The notes beneath the pieces were generated by a model. It had not been told where the DNA came from. It saw only the letters and a list, made by a program, of their open reading frames with translations, and did no database searches. A DNA stretch of 64,000 nucleotides from Nocardioides psychrotolerans (GTDB lineage Bacteria > Actinomycetota > Actinomycetes > Propionibacteriales > Nocardioidaceae), in assembly GCF_900113685.1 (NCBI RefSeq), contig NZ_FOQG01000005.1, positions 124,001 through 188,000 on the forward strand, written 5' to 3'. The position numbers were made by a program, and so were the translations under genes. Positions 46,395-55,191 of this stretch are shown here, in pieces (positions within the stretch are counted from its first letter, which is position 1; each line of letters begins with the position of its first letter).

Positions 46395-47531
46395 GTGTCC
46401 GACCTGTGCACCGACCGCTTCCGCGAGCTCGCGGACTCCCTCGGTGGGGTGGCGTGCGAGGACGCCTCACCGTTCGTCTACCTGCGCGACCCGCGGGACC
46501 TGGCGGACGTAACGATGCCGGTCGTCGAGCTGCTGATCCTGCTCGGTGCGGTGCTGGCCTTCCGCCACGCTTGGGTCCTCCGACGAGACACCGGCGACGC
46601 GACGAACCTCGGCGTCTGCCTGGCCGCGGTCGCCTACGTGCTCGTGCTGGAGCCGCCGCTCTACTTCCCGGCGCTCTTCGGGATCGACGACTACGTGTCG
46701 GCGGTGTTCGTCCACAACGAGTTCACCGTCGGACTGCTCTACCACCGGCTGCCGCTCTACATCCTGTTGCTCTACCCCGCGCTGGTCTACCTCGCCTGGG
46801 TGCTCGTCCAGCGGCTCGGCGTGCTCGAGCGGCACGGTCGGGTGCGGGGGGCCGTGATCGCCTCGGTGTGCGTGGGCGCGGTGCACCAGGGCTTCTACTC
46901 GATCTTCGACCAGTTCGGGCCGGACCACCTGTGGTGGGCCTGGGACACCGACACCCGCACCAACGCGATCCTCGTCGGTGACGTCCCGATGTCGAGCACG
47001 GTGAACTTCGCCCTCGTCATGCCGACGGCGTTCGCGCTGGCGTGCTTCCTGCTGCTCGGTCGTCGGGTGCGGCCCACCACCGGCTCGGTCGTCCTCCCGG
47101 CGATCGGCATCGGCTTCCTCACCCCGCTGCTGAGCATCCCGGGGCAGCTGCCCGTCACCTACCTCGACCTCGTCGACGCCCCGTCGTACGACGCGGTGCG
47201 GGTGGTCCTCTGGCTCATGCTCGTGGCCGCCACGGCGGTGCTGGTGCGGGAGCTGGTCGCCGCCTGGCGCGCGCCGACGGTGCGCGAGCCCGGGCTTCGC
47301 GGCGCCTACCCGACGGCCTACCTGGCGCTGTGGCTCGCGACGTTCGCGATCCTCGCCGTGGTCACGCCGCCGGCGGGCGTGGTGGCCTACCTCGTGCCCT
47401 GCTATGCCCTCAGCCTCGCCGTGCTCGTCACCGTGGCGCGATCACCGGTGGGCGGCGTGCCTCGGACCCGAGCGCGTCCGGGAGGTGGGCGCGGGGACCG
47501 AGTCGTGGGACGGGCGCCCATCGGGGGGTGA
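46395..47531 (+). CDS. Polytopic membrane protein, function unknown
   Basis: 378 aa with eight or nine predicted transmembrane helices (for example MPVVELLILLGAVLAFRHAWVL, LYILLLYPALVYLAWVLV, FALVMPTAFALACFLLLG, VVLPAIGIGFLTPLLSI). The N-terminal 35 residues contain two Cys and are soluble. The last 30 residues are basic and disordered. I do not recognise the family. The gene is divergent from a TetR regulator, so it may be a regulated transporter or lipid enzyme. Followed by 188 bp with no recognised gene; one plus frame (about 47580-47720) reads like a worn protein fragment. Confidence 0.75.
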   Translation: MSDLCTDRFRELADSLGGVACEDASPFVYLRDPRDLADVTMPVVELLILLGAVLAFRHAWVLRRDTGDATNLGVCLAAVAYVLVLEPPLYFPALFGIDDYVSAVFVHNEFTVGLLYHRLPLYILLLYPALVYLAWVLVQRLGVLERHGRVRGAVIASVCVGAVHQGFYSIFDQFGPDHLWWAWDTDTRTNAILVGDVPMSSTVNFALVMPTAFALACFLLLGRRVRPTTGSVVLPAIGIGFLTPLLSIPGQLPVTYLDLVDAPSYDAVRVVLWLMLVAATAVLVRELVAAWRAPTVREPGLRGAYPTAYLALWLATFAILAVVTPPAGVVAYLVPCYALSLAVLVTVARSPVGGVPRTRARPGGGRGDRVVGRAPIGG

Positions 47532-47719
47532 GGCCCTGATGCGCCGCGCCGGACCGACGTACGGCTAGGTGGGGCGGTGGCCGCCGTGCGCGCCGGCTGG
47601 CACACGCCTGGGTCCGCGAGGGGCTCGACCCCGAGAAGTGGGCACGGAGCTGGCAGGTCGTCAGCGAAGAGCTGCGGGGCGACACCGGGAAGGCGCGTTG
47701 CTCGGCCTGGCGCTGGGCC

Positions 47720-48505
47720 TCACCAGCCGGGTGGCAGTGCGGTGAAGTCGGGCTCACGCCCCTCGGCGAAGGCCGTGAGAGCCTCGAGGTTGGCGGGGCC
47801 TCCCATGAGCTCGGCGAAGGCGGCGTTCTCGCGCTCGCGGGCCGCCCGGATCTCGGACCGCAGCGGCTCGGTCATCGTGCGCTTCACCGCGACCAACGAG
47901 GAGATCGGGCGGCGGGCGAGGAGCTCCGCGTGACGACGCGCCTCGGGCAGCAGGTCGTCGGGCTCGCAGACCCGCCAGACCAGGCCCATCTCCAGCGCCT
48001 CCTGGGCACTGACCCACTCGGCCGACAGCAGCACCCACGCCGCGTCCTGGCGGCCGAGCAGCTGGGGGAAGAGGTAGGACGACGCCGCCTCCGGTGCCAC
48101 CCCGAGGCTGGTGAACGGGCACTTCAGCCTCGCCGTCGACGACATGAAGGCGAGGTCGGCGTAGCCCAGGATCGTCATCCCGATGCCGAGCCCGACGCCG
48201 TTGACCGCGCACACCAACGGCTTGGGAAAGTCGACCAGCGCGTCGAGCAGTCCGAGGAAGCCGTGCTTGCCGCGCGCGAAGTCGGGGTTGGTCGCGAGCT
48301 GGTGCATCTCCAGCAGGTCGGTGCCCGCGCTGAAGCCCCGGCCGTTGCCGGTCAGCAGCACGACGGCGACGTCGGGGTCCTCCGCCGCGGCGATCAGCGC
48401 TTCCGCCGTCGCGTCGTAGAGCGCCTCGTTGAACGCGTTGAGAGCCTCGGGGCGGTCCAGGGTGATGGTCCGGACGCGGGCCTCGTCGGTGATCTGCAGG
48501 GTCAT
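47720..48505 (-). CDS. Enoyl-CoA hydratase/isomerase
   Basis: 261 aa, crotonase fold. Oxyanion-hole elements are GRGFSAGTDLLEM and NGVGLGIGMTILGYADLAF. Position of the usual second catalytic Glu is in GVAPEAASSYLFPQLLG. It hydrates or isomerises enoyl-CoA in fatty-acid or sterol breakdown. The start follows a leaderless -10 box. A KstR-like palindrome lies 9 bp upstream of that box, so sterol-responsive control is possible. Confidence 0.9.
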   Translation of the reverse strand: MTLQITDEARVRTITLDRPEALNAFNEALYDATAEALIAAAEDPDVAVVLLTGNGRGFSAGTDLLEMHQLATNPDFARGKHGFLGLLDALVDFPKPLVCAVNGVGLGIGMTILGYADLAFMSSTARLKCPFTSLGVAPEAASSYLFPQLLGRQDAAWVLLSAEWVSAQEALEMGLVWRVCEPDDLLPEARRHAELLARRPISSLVAVKRTMTEPLRSEIRAARERENAAFAELMGGPANLEALTAFAEGREPDFTALPPGW

Positions 48506-48511
48506 GGCGGC

Positions 48512-48541
48512 ATGCTATCGCCCAACTAGAACGTGTTCTAG
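48512..48541 (-). promoter_or_regulatory. Promoter with KstR-like operator
   Basis: TAGCAT (48517-48512, minus) ends 6 nt before the ATG at 48505. CTAGAACGTGTTCTAG at 48526-48541 has 7-bp perfect arms and fits the KstR motif TNNAACNNGTTNNA fully. The site covers the spacer upstream of the -10 box, where a repressor would act. Confidence 0.72.
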
Positions 48542-48556
48542 GTCATGGCCGTCCGG

Positions 48557-48579
48557 GCGTCGGTGGTCGCGTCTAGGCT
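48557..48579 (+). promoter_or_regulatory. Promoter of the alkA-like gene
   Basis: GCGTCGGTG, 8 nt, TAGGCT (48574-48579), 6 nt, GTG. The spacing equals that of the uvrB promoter and 7 of 9 upstream bases fit TTGTCRGTG. However, 48561-48582 is also almost identical to the promoter of the VOC gene, so assignment to a damage response is uncertain. Confidence 0.4.
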
Positions 48580-48585
48580 CACAGC

Positions 48586-49542
48586 GTGGGCGCGGACACC
48601 GGCACGGGCGAGCGACGGGTGTGGCGACCCGACTGGCCGTGCTCGGTCGGCGGGGTGCTCCGGCCCCACCGCCGCGGCGGCGGCGACCCGACCTACACGA
48701 TCGACGCGGCCGGCCGCCACTGGCGCGGCATCCGAACGCCGGAGGGTCCCACCACGCTGTGCGTGGAGGCCCGTCCGGGCGAGGGCGAGGTGGTCGGTGC
48801 GGCCTGGGGGCCGGGGGCGACCTGGGTCCTCGACGGGCTGCCCGCGCTGCTCGGCGCCGACGACGACTGGAGCACCTTCGAGCCCCGGCACCCGGTGCTG
48901 GCCGAGGCCCGCAAGCAGCACCCGCACGTGCGGCTGGGCCGCACGGGCCTCGTCATGGAGGCACTGGTGCCGGCGATCATCGAGCAGAAGGTGACCGGCC
49001 AGGAGGCGTTCGCCGGCTTCCGGATGCTCGTGCACCGCTTCGGCGAGCGGGCGCCGGGCCCGGGTGCCGACCTCAAGCTGTGGCTCCAGCCCACGCCCGA
49101 CGTGCTCCGCACGGTCCCGAGCTGGGAGTGGCTCCGGCTGCACGTCGACCCCGCCCGCTCGCGCACCATCGTCACGGTCGCGCGGGTGGCCGACGCGCTC
49201 GAGCGCACGGCCGGGTTGTCGGGCGAGGAGGCGGAGCGGCGGATGCGCTCGGTCCCGGGCATCGGGGTGTGGACGAGCGCGGAGGTGCGCCAGCGCGCGC
49301 TCGGCGATCCTGACGCGGTGTCGTTCGGCGACTACCACGTCTGCAAGGACGTGGGCTGGGCCCTGACCGGCACGCCCTTCGACGACGTCGAGCTCGAGGA
49401 GTTTCTCGAGCCGTGGCGGCCGCAGCGTGGTCGGGTGCCCACGTTGATCGCCATGGCGGGGCTGCGCCGACCGCGCCACGGAGCGCGGATGTCACCGCGC
49501 GGGCACCTGCCCGCCACCGTTGTCCGACACCCGTCCGCCTGA
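48586..49542 (+). CDS. DNA-3-methyladenine glycosylase (AlkA family)
   Basis: 318 aa. HhH-GPD domain with VPGIGVWTSAEVRQRALGDPDAVSFGDYHV, including the hairpin and the catalytic Asp in SFGDYH. The N-terminal half is an AlkA-like beta domain. It removes alkylated bases in base excision repair. The mRNA is leaderless by the -10 box. It lies upstream of a cardiolipin synthase-like gene and near uvrB, whose promoter has a similar layout. Confidence 0.87.
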   Translation: MGADTGTGERRVWRPDWPCSVGGVLRPHRRGGGDPTYTIDAAGRHWRGIRTPEGPTTLCVEARPGEGEVVGAAWGPGATWVLDGLPALLGADDDWSTFEPRHPVLAEARKQHPHVRLGRTGLVMEALVPAIIEQKVTGQEAFAGFRMLVHRFGERAPGPGADLKLWLQPTPDVLRTVPSWEWLRLHVDPARSRTIVTVARVADALERTAGLSGEEAERRMRSVPGIGVWTSAEVRQRALGDPDAVSFGDYHVCKDVGWALTGTPFDDVELEEFLEPWRPQRGRVPTLIAMAGLRRPRHGARMSPRGHLPATVVRHPSA

Positions 49543-49547
49543 CTCGC

Positions 49548-49553
49548 TAGATT
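49548..49553 (+). promoter_or_regulatory. -10 box for cardiolipin synthase-like gene
   Basis: TAGATT, 7 nt, then the GTG at 49561. Confidence 0.55.
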
Positions 49554-49560
49554 GTCCGAC

Positions 49561-50820
49561 GTGTCCCTGCGCCGCCCGTCTCCCACGCGGCTCCTGACCG
49601 TCGCCCGCAAGACCCTGCTGAGCGTCCTGACGGTCCAGCTCGGGGTCGCGATCGTGATGTCGTTGGTCGACTCCTACCGGCGCCGCGGCAAGAAGCCCAA
49701 GCCCTTCCCGGTCAGTCCTCCCAGCACGGTCGAGGTGGGCTTCGGGTCGGTGACGACGTACACGTTCGGCAAGGACCTCTACGACGACATGATCGCGGCC
49801 ATCGAGGGCGCGAAGAAGCAGATCCTCTTCGAGACCTACATCTGGAAGGGCGACGCGACGGGGGAGCGGTTCAAGGACGCGCTCGCGGCGGCGGCCGATC
49901 GAGGGGTCGAGGTCTACTGCATCTACGACGGCTTCGCCAACCTGGTCGTCTCGCCGGTGTTCAAGCGCTTCCCCGACAACATGCTGGTGCTGCGCTACCC
50001 CGTCTACGCCGCCGGGTGGCGCTTCTTCGACCTCAGCCGCTACGGCCGTGACCACCGCAAGATCCTGGTCGTCGACGACAACACCGGCTTCGTGGGCGGC
50101 TACAACATCGGCTCGGCCTACGAGACCGAGTGGCGCGACACGCACGTGCGCATCACCGGCCCGGCCGTCTGGGACCTCAAGCGCGCCTTCGCCGACTTCT
50201 GGAACCTCAACCGCCGGCGCCGGATCCGGCACAGCGAGCGGCCGCTGCTGCTCGAGACCGCCTCCACGTGGGAGCCGCAGATCCGGGTCCAGCGCAACGT
50301 GCCACGGCTGTGGATGTTCCCCATCCGGTCGATGTACATCGAGGCGATCAACCGGGCCAGTCGCAACGTGTGGATCACCACCGCCTACTTCACGCCCGAC
50401 CAGGACTTCGTCAACGCGATGCGCCACGCCGCCCAGCGCGGGGTCGACGTGCGCCTGCTGCTCCCGCTGAAGTCCAACCACATCGTGGCCGACTGGATCT
50501 CGCGCGGCTACTTCACCCAGCTGCTGGATGCAGGCGTGCGGGTCTTCCGCTACAAGGACGCCATGGTGCACGCCAAGACCGCCACCGTCGACGGCACCTG
50601 GACCACCGTCGGCACCGCCAACATCGACCGGCTCAGCCTCACCGGCAACTACGAGATCAACGTCGAGTTCATCGACGAGTCATTGGCCAAGCAGCTGGAG
50701 CAGATCTTTGCCACCGACGAGGGCAACTGCCTGGAGCTGACGAGCCTCGAGTGGGAGGCACGCGACCTGCACCGCAAGTTCACCGAGTTCTTCCTGGCTC
50801 CGCTGCGACCCCTGCTCTGA
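49561..50820 (+). CDS. Phospholipase D-type phosphatidyltransferase (cardiolipin synthase-like)
   Basis: 419 aa. One N-terminal transmembrane helix ([19 protein letters not shown]), then two PLD domains with HKD motifs HRKILVVDD and HAKTATVDG. The pattern fits bacterial cardiolipin synthases of the ClsA/B type, which transfer a phosphatidyl group between phospholipids at the inner membrane. A start at GTG 49561 is chosen from the -10 box; a TTG three codons earlier is possible but too close to it. uvrB follows 55 bp on with its own promoter. Confidence 0.85.
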   Translation: MSLRRPSPTRLLTVARKTLLSVLTVQLGVAIVMSLVDSYRRRGKKPKPFPVSPPSTVEVGFGSVTTYTFGKDLYDDMIAAIEGAKKQILFETYIWKGDATGERFKDALAAAADRGVEVYCIYDGFANLVVSPVFKRFPDNMLVLRYPVYAAGWRFFDLSRYGRDHRKILVVDDNTGFVGGYNIGSAYETEWRDTHVRITGPAVWDLKRAFADFWNLNRRRRIRHSERPLLLETASTWEPQIRVQRNVPRLWMFPIRSMYIEAINRASRNVWITTAYFTPDQDFVNAMRHAAQRGVDVRLLLPLKSNHIVADWISRGYFTQLLDAGVRVFRYKDAMVHAKTATVDGTWTTVGTANIDRLSLTGNYEINVEFIDESLAKQLEQIFATDEGNCLELTSLEWEARDLHRKFTEFFLAPLRPLL

Positions 50821-50847
50821 GGCTCGGCCCCGCGCTCGTCACGGCGC

Positions 50848-50869
50848 TGTCGGTGGGCGCCCGTACGCT
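50848..50869 (+). promoter_or_regulatory. uvrB promoter, RecA-independent damage type
   Basis: CTGTCGGTG (50847-50855), 8 nt, TACGCT (50864-50869), 6 nt, ATG at 50876. Eight of nine upstream bases and the spacing match the mycobacterial PafBC (RecA-NDp) pattern TTGTCRGTG-N8-TANNNT. No LexA box is seen here. Confidence 0.7.
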
Positions 50870-50875
50870 GGCTCT

Positions 50876-53017
50876 ATGCGTCCCGTCACCGACCTCGAGC
50901 GCCGCGTCGCGCCCTTCCACGTGGAGGCCGACTACCAGCCCAGCGGCGACCAGCCGGCCGCCATCGCGGAGATCACCAAGCGGATCAACGGCGGGGTCCA
51001 GGACGTCGTGCTGCTCGGCGCCACCGGCACCGGCAAGACCGCGACCGTGGCGTGGGTGGCCGAGCAGGTGCAGCGGCCCATGTTGGTGCTGCAGCCCAAC
51101 AAGACGCTGGCCGCGCAGTTCGCCAACGAGCTGCGGATGCTCTTCCCGGAGAACGCGATCGAATACTTCGTCTCCTACTACGACTACTACCAGCCCGAGG
51201 CCTACGTCCCCCAGACCGACACCTACATCGAGAAGGACTCCTCCATCAACGAGGAGGTCGAGCGGCTGCGGCACTCGGCGACCAACTCGCTGCTGACCCG
51301 ACGCGACGTCATCGTGGTCTCGACTGTGTCCTGCATCTACGGTCTCGGCACCCCCCAGGAATACGTCGACCGCATGCTGCGGCTGCGCGTGGGCGAGGAG
51401 CGCGACCGTGACTCGATCCTGCGTCAGCTCGTCGAGATCCAATACACGCGCAACGACATGTCGTTCACCCGCGGCACGTTCCGGGTCCGCGGCGACACCC
51501 TCGAGATCTTCCCCGTCTATGAGGAGCACGCCGTCCGCATCGAGTTCTTCGGCGACGAGATCGAGCGGCTGATGTCTCTGCACGCTGTGACCGGCGAGGT
51601 GCTCACCGAGGACACTGAGCTCTACGTCTTCCCCGCGACCCACTACGTCGCCGGCCCCGAGCGCATGGAGCGGGCGATCGCCGGCATCGAGGCCGAGCTC
51701 GAGGAGCAGCTCGCGACGTTCGAGAAGCAGGGCAAGCTCCTGGAGGCGCAGCGCCTGCGGATGCGCACGACGTACGACGTCGAGATGATGCGCCAGGTCG
51801 GCTCCTGCTCCGGCATCGAGAACTACTCGATGCACATGGACGGTCGCGCGCGCGGCACCGCCCCCAACTGTCTGCTCGACTACTTCCCCGAGGACTACCT
51901 CGTGGTCGTCGACGAGTCCCACGTCGCGGTGCCCCAGATCGGCGGCATGTACGAAGGCGACATGTCGCGCAAGCGCAACCTCGTCGACCACGGCTTCCGG
52001 CTGCCCAGCGCGATGGACAACCGGCCGCTGCGCTGGGAGGAGTTCCTCGAGCGGATCGGCCAGACGATCTACCTCTCGGCGACGCCGGGCAACTACGAGC
52101 TCGACAAGGTCACCGGTGCCGACGGTCAGCCCGACACCGTCCAGCAGATCATCCGACCCACCGGTCTGATCGACCCCGAGGTCGTCATCAAGCAGACCAA
52201 GGGCCAGATCGACGACCTCATCCACGAGATCCGCACACGCGCCGAGAAGAACGAGCGGGTCCTGGTCACGACGCTGACCAAGAAGATGTCCGAGGACCTC
52301 ACCGACTACCTCCTCGACGCCGGCATCCGCACCCGCTACCTCCACTCCGAGGTCGACACCCTCAAGCGCATCGAGCTGCTCCGCGACCTGAGGCTCGGGG
52401 AATACGACGTCCTCGTCGGCATCAACCTGCTCCGCGAGGGCCTCGACCTGCCCGAGGTGTCGCTGGTCTCGATCCTCGACGCCGACAAGGAGGGCTTCCT
52501 GCGCTCCGACAAGTCCCTCATCCAGACGATCGGTCGCGCCGCCCGCAACGTCTCGGGCCAGGTCCACATGTATGCCGACAAGATCACCCCCTCCATGGCG
52601 AAGGCGATCGACGAGACCAACCGTCGCCGGGTCATCCAGGTCGCCTACAACACCGAGCACGGCATCGACCCGACCCCGCTGCGCAAGAAGATCGCGGACA
52701 TCACCGAGATGCTGGCCCGCGAGGACGAGAACACCCAGGAGCTCCTCGAGACCTGGGCCGGCACAGCAGCCAAGGGGCGCGCCGGTGGCGTCAAGGCCAA
52801 GCAGCCGGTCCCAGGCCTGTCCAAGGCCGCTTCGGGACAGCACGCCAAGGACCTGGCCGGCATGCCGAGCTCCGAGCTGGCCTCGCTCATCCAGGAGCTG
52901 ACCGACCAGATGAAGGCAGCCGCTGCCGAGCTGCAGTTCGAGGTCGCCGCCCGCATGCGCGACGAGATCTCCGACCTGAAGAGGGAGCTGCGGCAGATGA
53001 TGGAGGCCACCAAGTAG
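50876..53017 (+). CDS. uvrB: Excinuclease ABC subunit B
   Basis: 713 aa. Helicase motif I GATGTGKT, the beta-hairpin [20 protein letters not shown] that locks damaged DNA, motif II VVVDESH, motif [11 protein letters not shown], and a C-terminal UVR coiled-coil ([12 protein letters not shown]...ARMRDEI) that binds UvrC. It verifies lesions for nucleotide excision repair. The start is leaderless. A promoter of the PafBC type suggests damage induction without RecA/LexA. Confidence 0.97.
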   Translation: MRPVTDLERRVAPFHVEADYQPSGDQPAAIAEITKRINGGVQDVVLLGATGTGKTATVAWVAEQVQRPMLVLQPNKTLAAQFANELRMLFPENAIEYFVSYYDYYQPEAYVPQTDTYIEKDSSINEEVERLRHSATNSLLTRRDVIVVSTVSCIYGLGTPQEYVDRMLRLRVGEERDRDSILRQLVEIQYTRNDMSFTRGTFRVRGDTLEIFPVYEEHAVRIEFFGDEIERLMSLHAVTGEVLTEDTELYVFPATHYVAGPERMERAIAGIEAELEEQLATFEKQGKLLEAQRLRMRTTYDVEMMRQVGSCSGIENYSMHMDGRARGTAPNCLLDYFPEDYLVVVDESHVAVPQIGGMYEGDMSRKRNLVDHGFRLPSAMDNRPLRWEEFLERIGQTIYLSATPGNYELDKVTGADGQPDTVQQIIRPTGLIDPEVVIKQTKGQIDDLIHEIRTRAEKNERVLVTTLTKKMSEDLTDYLLDAGIRTRYLHSEVDTLKRIELLRDLRLGEYDVLVGINLLREGLDLPEVSLVSILDADKEGFLRSDKSLIQTIGRAARNVSGQVHMYADKITPSMAKAIDETNRRRVIQVAYNTEHGIDPTPLRKKIADITEMLAREDENTQELLETWAGTAAKGRAGGVKAKQPVPGLSKAASGQHAKDLAGMPSSELASLIQELTDQMKAAAAELQFEVAARMRDEISDLKRELRQMMEATK

Positions 53018-53102
53018 GTCGCCCACGTCGAGTCGGCGCGTTGTTGCGGGACCGCACGCCGAGTCGGCTCGGACGCCGAGCGGCCGCCGTCATCGACCCC
53101 CC

Positions 53103-53564
53103 TCAGCGCACGACCGTGAGCGGCCCCTCGTCAGGGGTGGGGGCCTCGAAGTGGTCGAAGTACTCAGCGGCGAGTTCTTCGGGGATCACGAAGTCATCGG
53201 CGTCCCGGCCGAGTCGATCGCGCACCCGCGCGAGCACCGTCTCACGGTCGGTGGCGAGATAGATCGTCTCCGGGACGACACCCACATCGCCCAGCAGACC
53301 CCGGTAGTCGTCGCGCATGGCCCGCGACCAGAACGAGAAGTCCAGGACGACGTCCTGGCCGGCCGCGACGAGGGAGCGCAGCCGCGTGCGGAGGTCCGAC
53401 TCGATCTCAGCGCGGACCGAGGGCGACAGCGGCACCTGCGTGAGACCGCGGCGCCACATCTCGACGTCGAAGGAAAGCCGAACCATGCCGTCGACCTCGA
53501 GTCCCCTCGCGTAGGTCGACTTGCCGGAGCCCGAGGGACCGCACATGAGGACCACGCGGGGCAT
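53103..53564 (-). CDS. P-loop kinase-like ATPase (AAA_33)
   Basis: 153 aa. Walker A GPSGSGKST at residues 9-17; then SFDVEMWRRG, VVLDFSFWSRAMRDDYR and DRETVLARVRDR, an arrangement found in zeta-toxin-like and polynucleotide kinase-like small ATPases. It probably phosphorylates a small molecule or nucleic acid; no substrate is apparent. Leaderless start: TAGGCT ends 6 nt before the ATG. Divergent from a thioesterase gene. Confidence 0.82.
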   Translation of the reverse strand: MPRVVLMCGPSGSGKSTYARGLEVDGMVRLSFDVEMWRRGLTQVPLSPSVRAEIESDLRTRLRSLVAAGQDVVLDFSFWSRAMRDDYRGLLGDVGVVPETIYLATDRETVLARVRDRLGRDADDFVIPEELAAEYFDHFEAPTPDEGPLTVVR

Positions 53565-53570
53565 GGCCGG

Positions 53571-53595
53571 AGCCTACGTCGGGTGCGGGCACAAT
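53571..53595. promoter_or_regulatory. Divergent leaderless promoters, kinase and thioesterase
   Basis: Minus: TAGGCT (53576-53571), 6 nt, ATG 53564. Plus: CACAAT (53590-53595), 6 nt, GTG 53602. Both lie in a 37-bp divergent gap. Confidence 0.5.
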
Positions 53596-53601
53596 GGCGC
53601 C

Positions 53602-54411
53602 GTGACCTCGGGAGCCGACTCGGCCTACTTCGAGCGCCTCGGCGCGACGTCCTTTCGGGCGACCGACCACGTCGGTGGTGCGTGGGACACCGCGACCCAG
53701 CACGTCGCGCCGGCGTTGGGGCTGATGGTCCATGCCGTCGAGGCCGACCTGCGCAGCCGCAGGGACGACGCCCTCGTGGTCGGCCGCCTCTCCTTCGACA
53801 TCCTCGGCACGATGCCGGTCGACGTGGTCGACATCGAGGTGGCGGTGGTCCGCCCCGGCCGCACCATCGAGCTGGTCGAGGCACGGCTCGGCCACACCGG
53901 GCGCGACGTCGTGCGGCTCCGGGCCTGGCTGCTCCGGCCCGGGGAGACCAGCCACCTCGCGGGCAGCGCCTTCGCCGCCCTGCCCAGCCCGGACCAGACC
54001 CCCGTCTGGGACGGGACGTCGCTGTGGCCGGGCGGGTTCATCGGATCCGTGGACGTGCGCCGACACCTGCACGAGCCCGGCCGCGGCACCTACTGGGTCC
54101 GCAGCAGGGTGCCGCTCCTGGCCGGTGAGCAGGTCAGCCCGCTCGCCGCGACCGCCGGTCTGTTCGACATCGCCAACGGCATGGTCGTGCGTGCCGACCC
54201 GCAGCACGTGGCGTTCCCCAACGTCGACCTGACCGCCCACCTCTTCCGCGCTCCGGCCCCAGGGTGGGTCGGCTTCGACACCACCGTGTCGTTCGGCGCC
54301 GGCGGCCTCGGCGTGACCAGCACCGTCCTGCACGACGTCGACGGCCCGGTCGGGACGATGTCGCAGGCGCTCACGGTCCGCCCCGTGAGCGCGCCCTCAG
54401 CGCCCCGGTAG
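53602..54411 (+). CDS. TesB-like thioesterase family protein
   Basis: 269 aa. The double hotdog pattern is visible: HVGGAWDTATQHVAPALGLMVHAVEADL in the first half and AATAGLFDIANGMVVRADPQHVAFPNVDLTAHLFR in the second, the latter typical of actinobacterial thioesterase-family proteins annotated as TesB-like. Probably acts on acyl-CoA. The GTG at 53602 follows a NANNNT box by 6 nt. Its end overlaps the convergent IMPase gene by 15 bp. Confidence 0.82.
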   Translation: MTSGADSAYFERLGATSFRATDHVGGAWDTATQHVAPALGLMVHAVEADLRSRRDDALVVGRLSFDILGTMPVDVVDIEVAVVRPGRTIELVEARLGHTGRDVVRLRAWLLRPGETSHLAGSAFAALPSPDQTPVWDGTSLWPGGFIGSVDVRRHLHEPGRGTYWVRSRVPLLAGEQVSPLAATAGLFDIANGMVVRADPQHVAFPNVDLTAHLFRAPAPGWVGFDTTVSFGAGGLGVTSTVLHDVDGPVGTMSQALTVRPVSAPSAPR

Positions 54412-55179
54412 GGCTCCGACCAACCCCTGCACCAGCTCGTACGTCGGACGGTCGGCCGCCGCGACCAGCCCGCGGGTCGTCGGGTCCTGCGGTCGGTAGG
54501 GCCCGCCGGTGAACGTCCCGACATGGCCACCCGCCTCGCTGAGCAGGAGCGAGCCCGGGGCGTGGTCCCAGGGCTTCGCGACCCAGTAGAGGGCGTAGTC
54601 GGCCGCGCCCTCGACCAGGTGCGGGTAGTCGACCCCGCAGCAGACCCAGGTGAGGTCGAGCTCGCGCAGCGTTCCGAGCGCCCGTCCCAACCAGCTGCGG
54701 CGGGACGTGACGCCGCGCAGGTCCTCGCCGAGGGGCGCACGCACCAGGCGCTCGCCGTTGCGCCAGGCGCCGGCGCCACGCTCGGCGACGTAGGCGACCT
54801 CGTGCTGGGGCTGCCAGATCCAGCTGCGCACGACCTCGCCCTGACGGAGCTCGGCCACCATCACCGCGTGGTCGGGCGAGCCGTTCACGAAGTTTTTCGT
54901 GCCGTCGACGGGGTCGACGGTGAACGCGTGCTCCGCCTCGGCGTAGTGGTCGAGCAGGCGGGGGTCGGCCGCGGTCGCCTCCTCGCCCAGGACGAGAGCG
55001 TCCGGGTAGGCCCGGAGCAGCGCCTCGGTGAGAAGCGCCTCGGCCTCATGGTCGGCGACCGTGACGAGGTCACCGGGATTCTTCTCCGAGACCTCATGGG
55101 CGCTCAGTGCCCGGAACCGCGGGTTGATGACCTCCTCGGCCACGTCACGGAGCAGGGTCAGGACCTCGTCTGTCTCCAC
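54397..55179 (-). CDS. Inositol monophosphatase-like phosphatase (HisN/CysQ type)
   Basis: 260 aa. Motifs GEEATAADP, FTVDPVDGTKNFVNG and WDHAPGSLLLSEAGG form the metal site. DPVDGTKNF is more like HisN (histidinol-phosphatase) or CysQ members than SuhB, so histidinol phosphate or an inositol phosphate may be the substrate. Leaderless GTG start: TAGGTT (55191-55186) lies 6 nt upstream. The gene converges with the thioesterase gene, overlapping it by 15 bp. Confidence 0.86.
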   Translation of the reverse strand: METDEVLTLLRDVAEEVINPRFRALSAHEVSEKNPGDLVTVADHEAEALLTEALLRAYPDALVLGEEATAADPRLLDHYAEAEHAFTVDPVDGTKNFVNGSPDHAVMVAELRQGEVVRSWIWQPQHEVAYVAERGAGAWRNGERLVRAPLGEDLRGVTSRRSWLGRALGTLRELDLTWVCCGVDYPHLVEGAADYALYWVAKPWDHAPGSLLLSEAGGHVGTFTGGPYRPQDPTTRGLVAAADRPTYELVQGLVGALPGR

Positions 55180-55185
55180 GGGACG

Positions 55186-55191
55186 AACCTA
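55186..55191 (-). promoter_or_regulatory. -10 box for the HisN-like gene
   Basis: TAGGTT on the minus strand, then 6 nt, then the GTG at 55179. It overlaps the 3' end of the AbrB-family gene. Confidence 0.55.

Noticed and set aside
47572-47720. Possible small gene or remnant after the membrane protein (reads AHAWVREGLDPEKWARSW)
   Set aside because: No start, promoter or ribosome site, and it runs into the antisense of the enoyl-CoA hydratase; may be a worn fragment but cannot be supported.
50821-50875. LexA box at uvrB
   Set aside because: No TCGAAC/GTTCGA half-sites are present in the promoter region.
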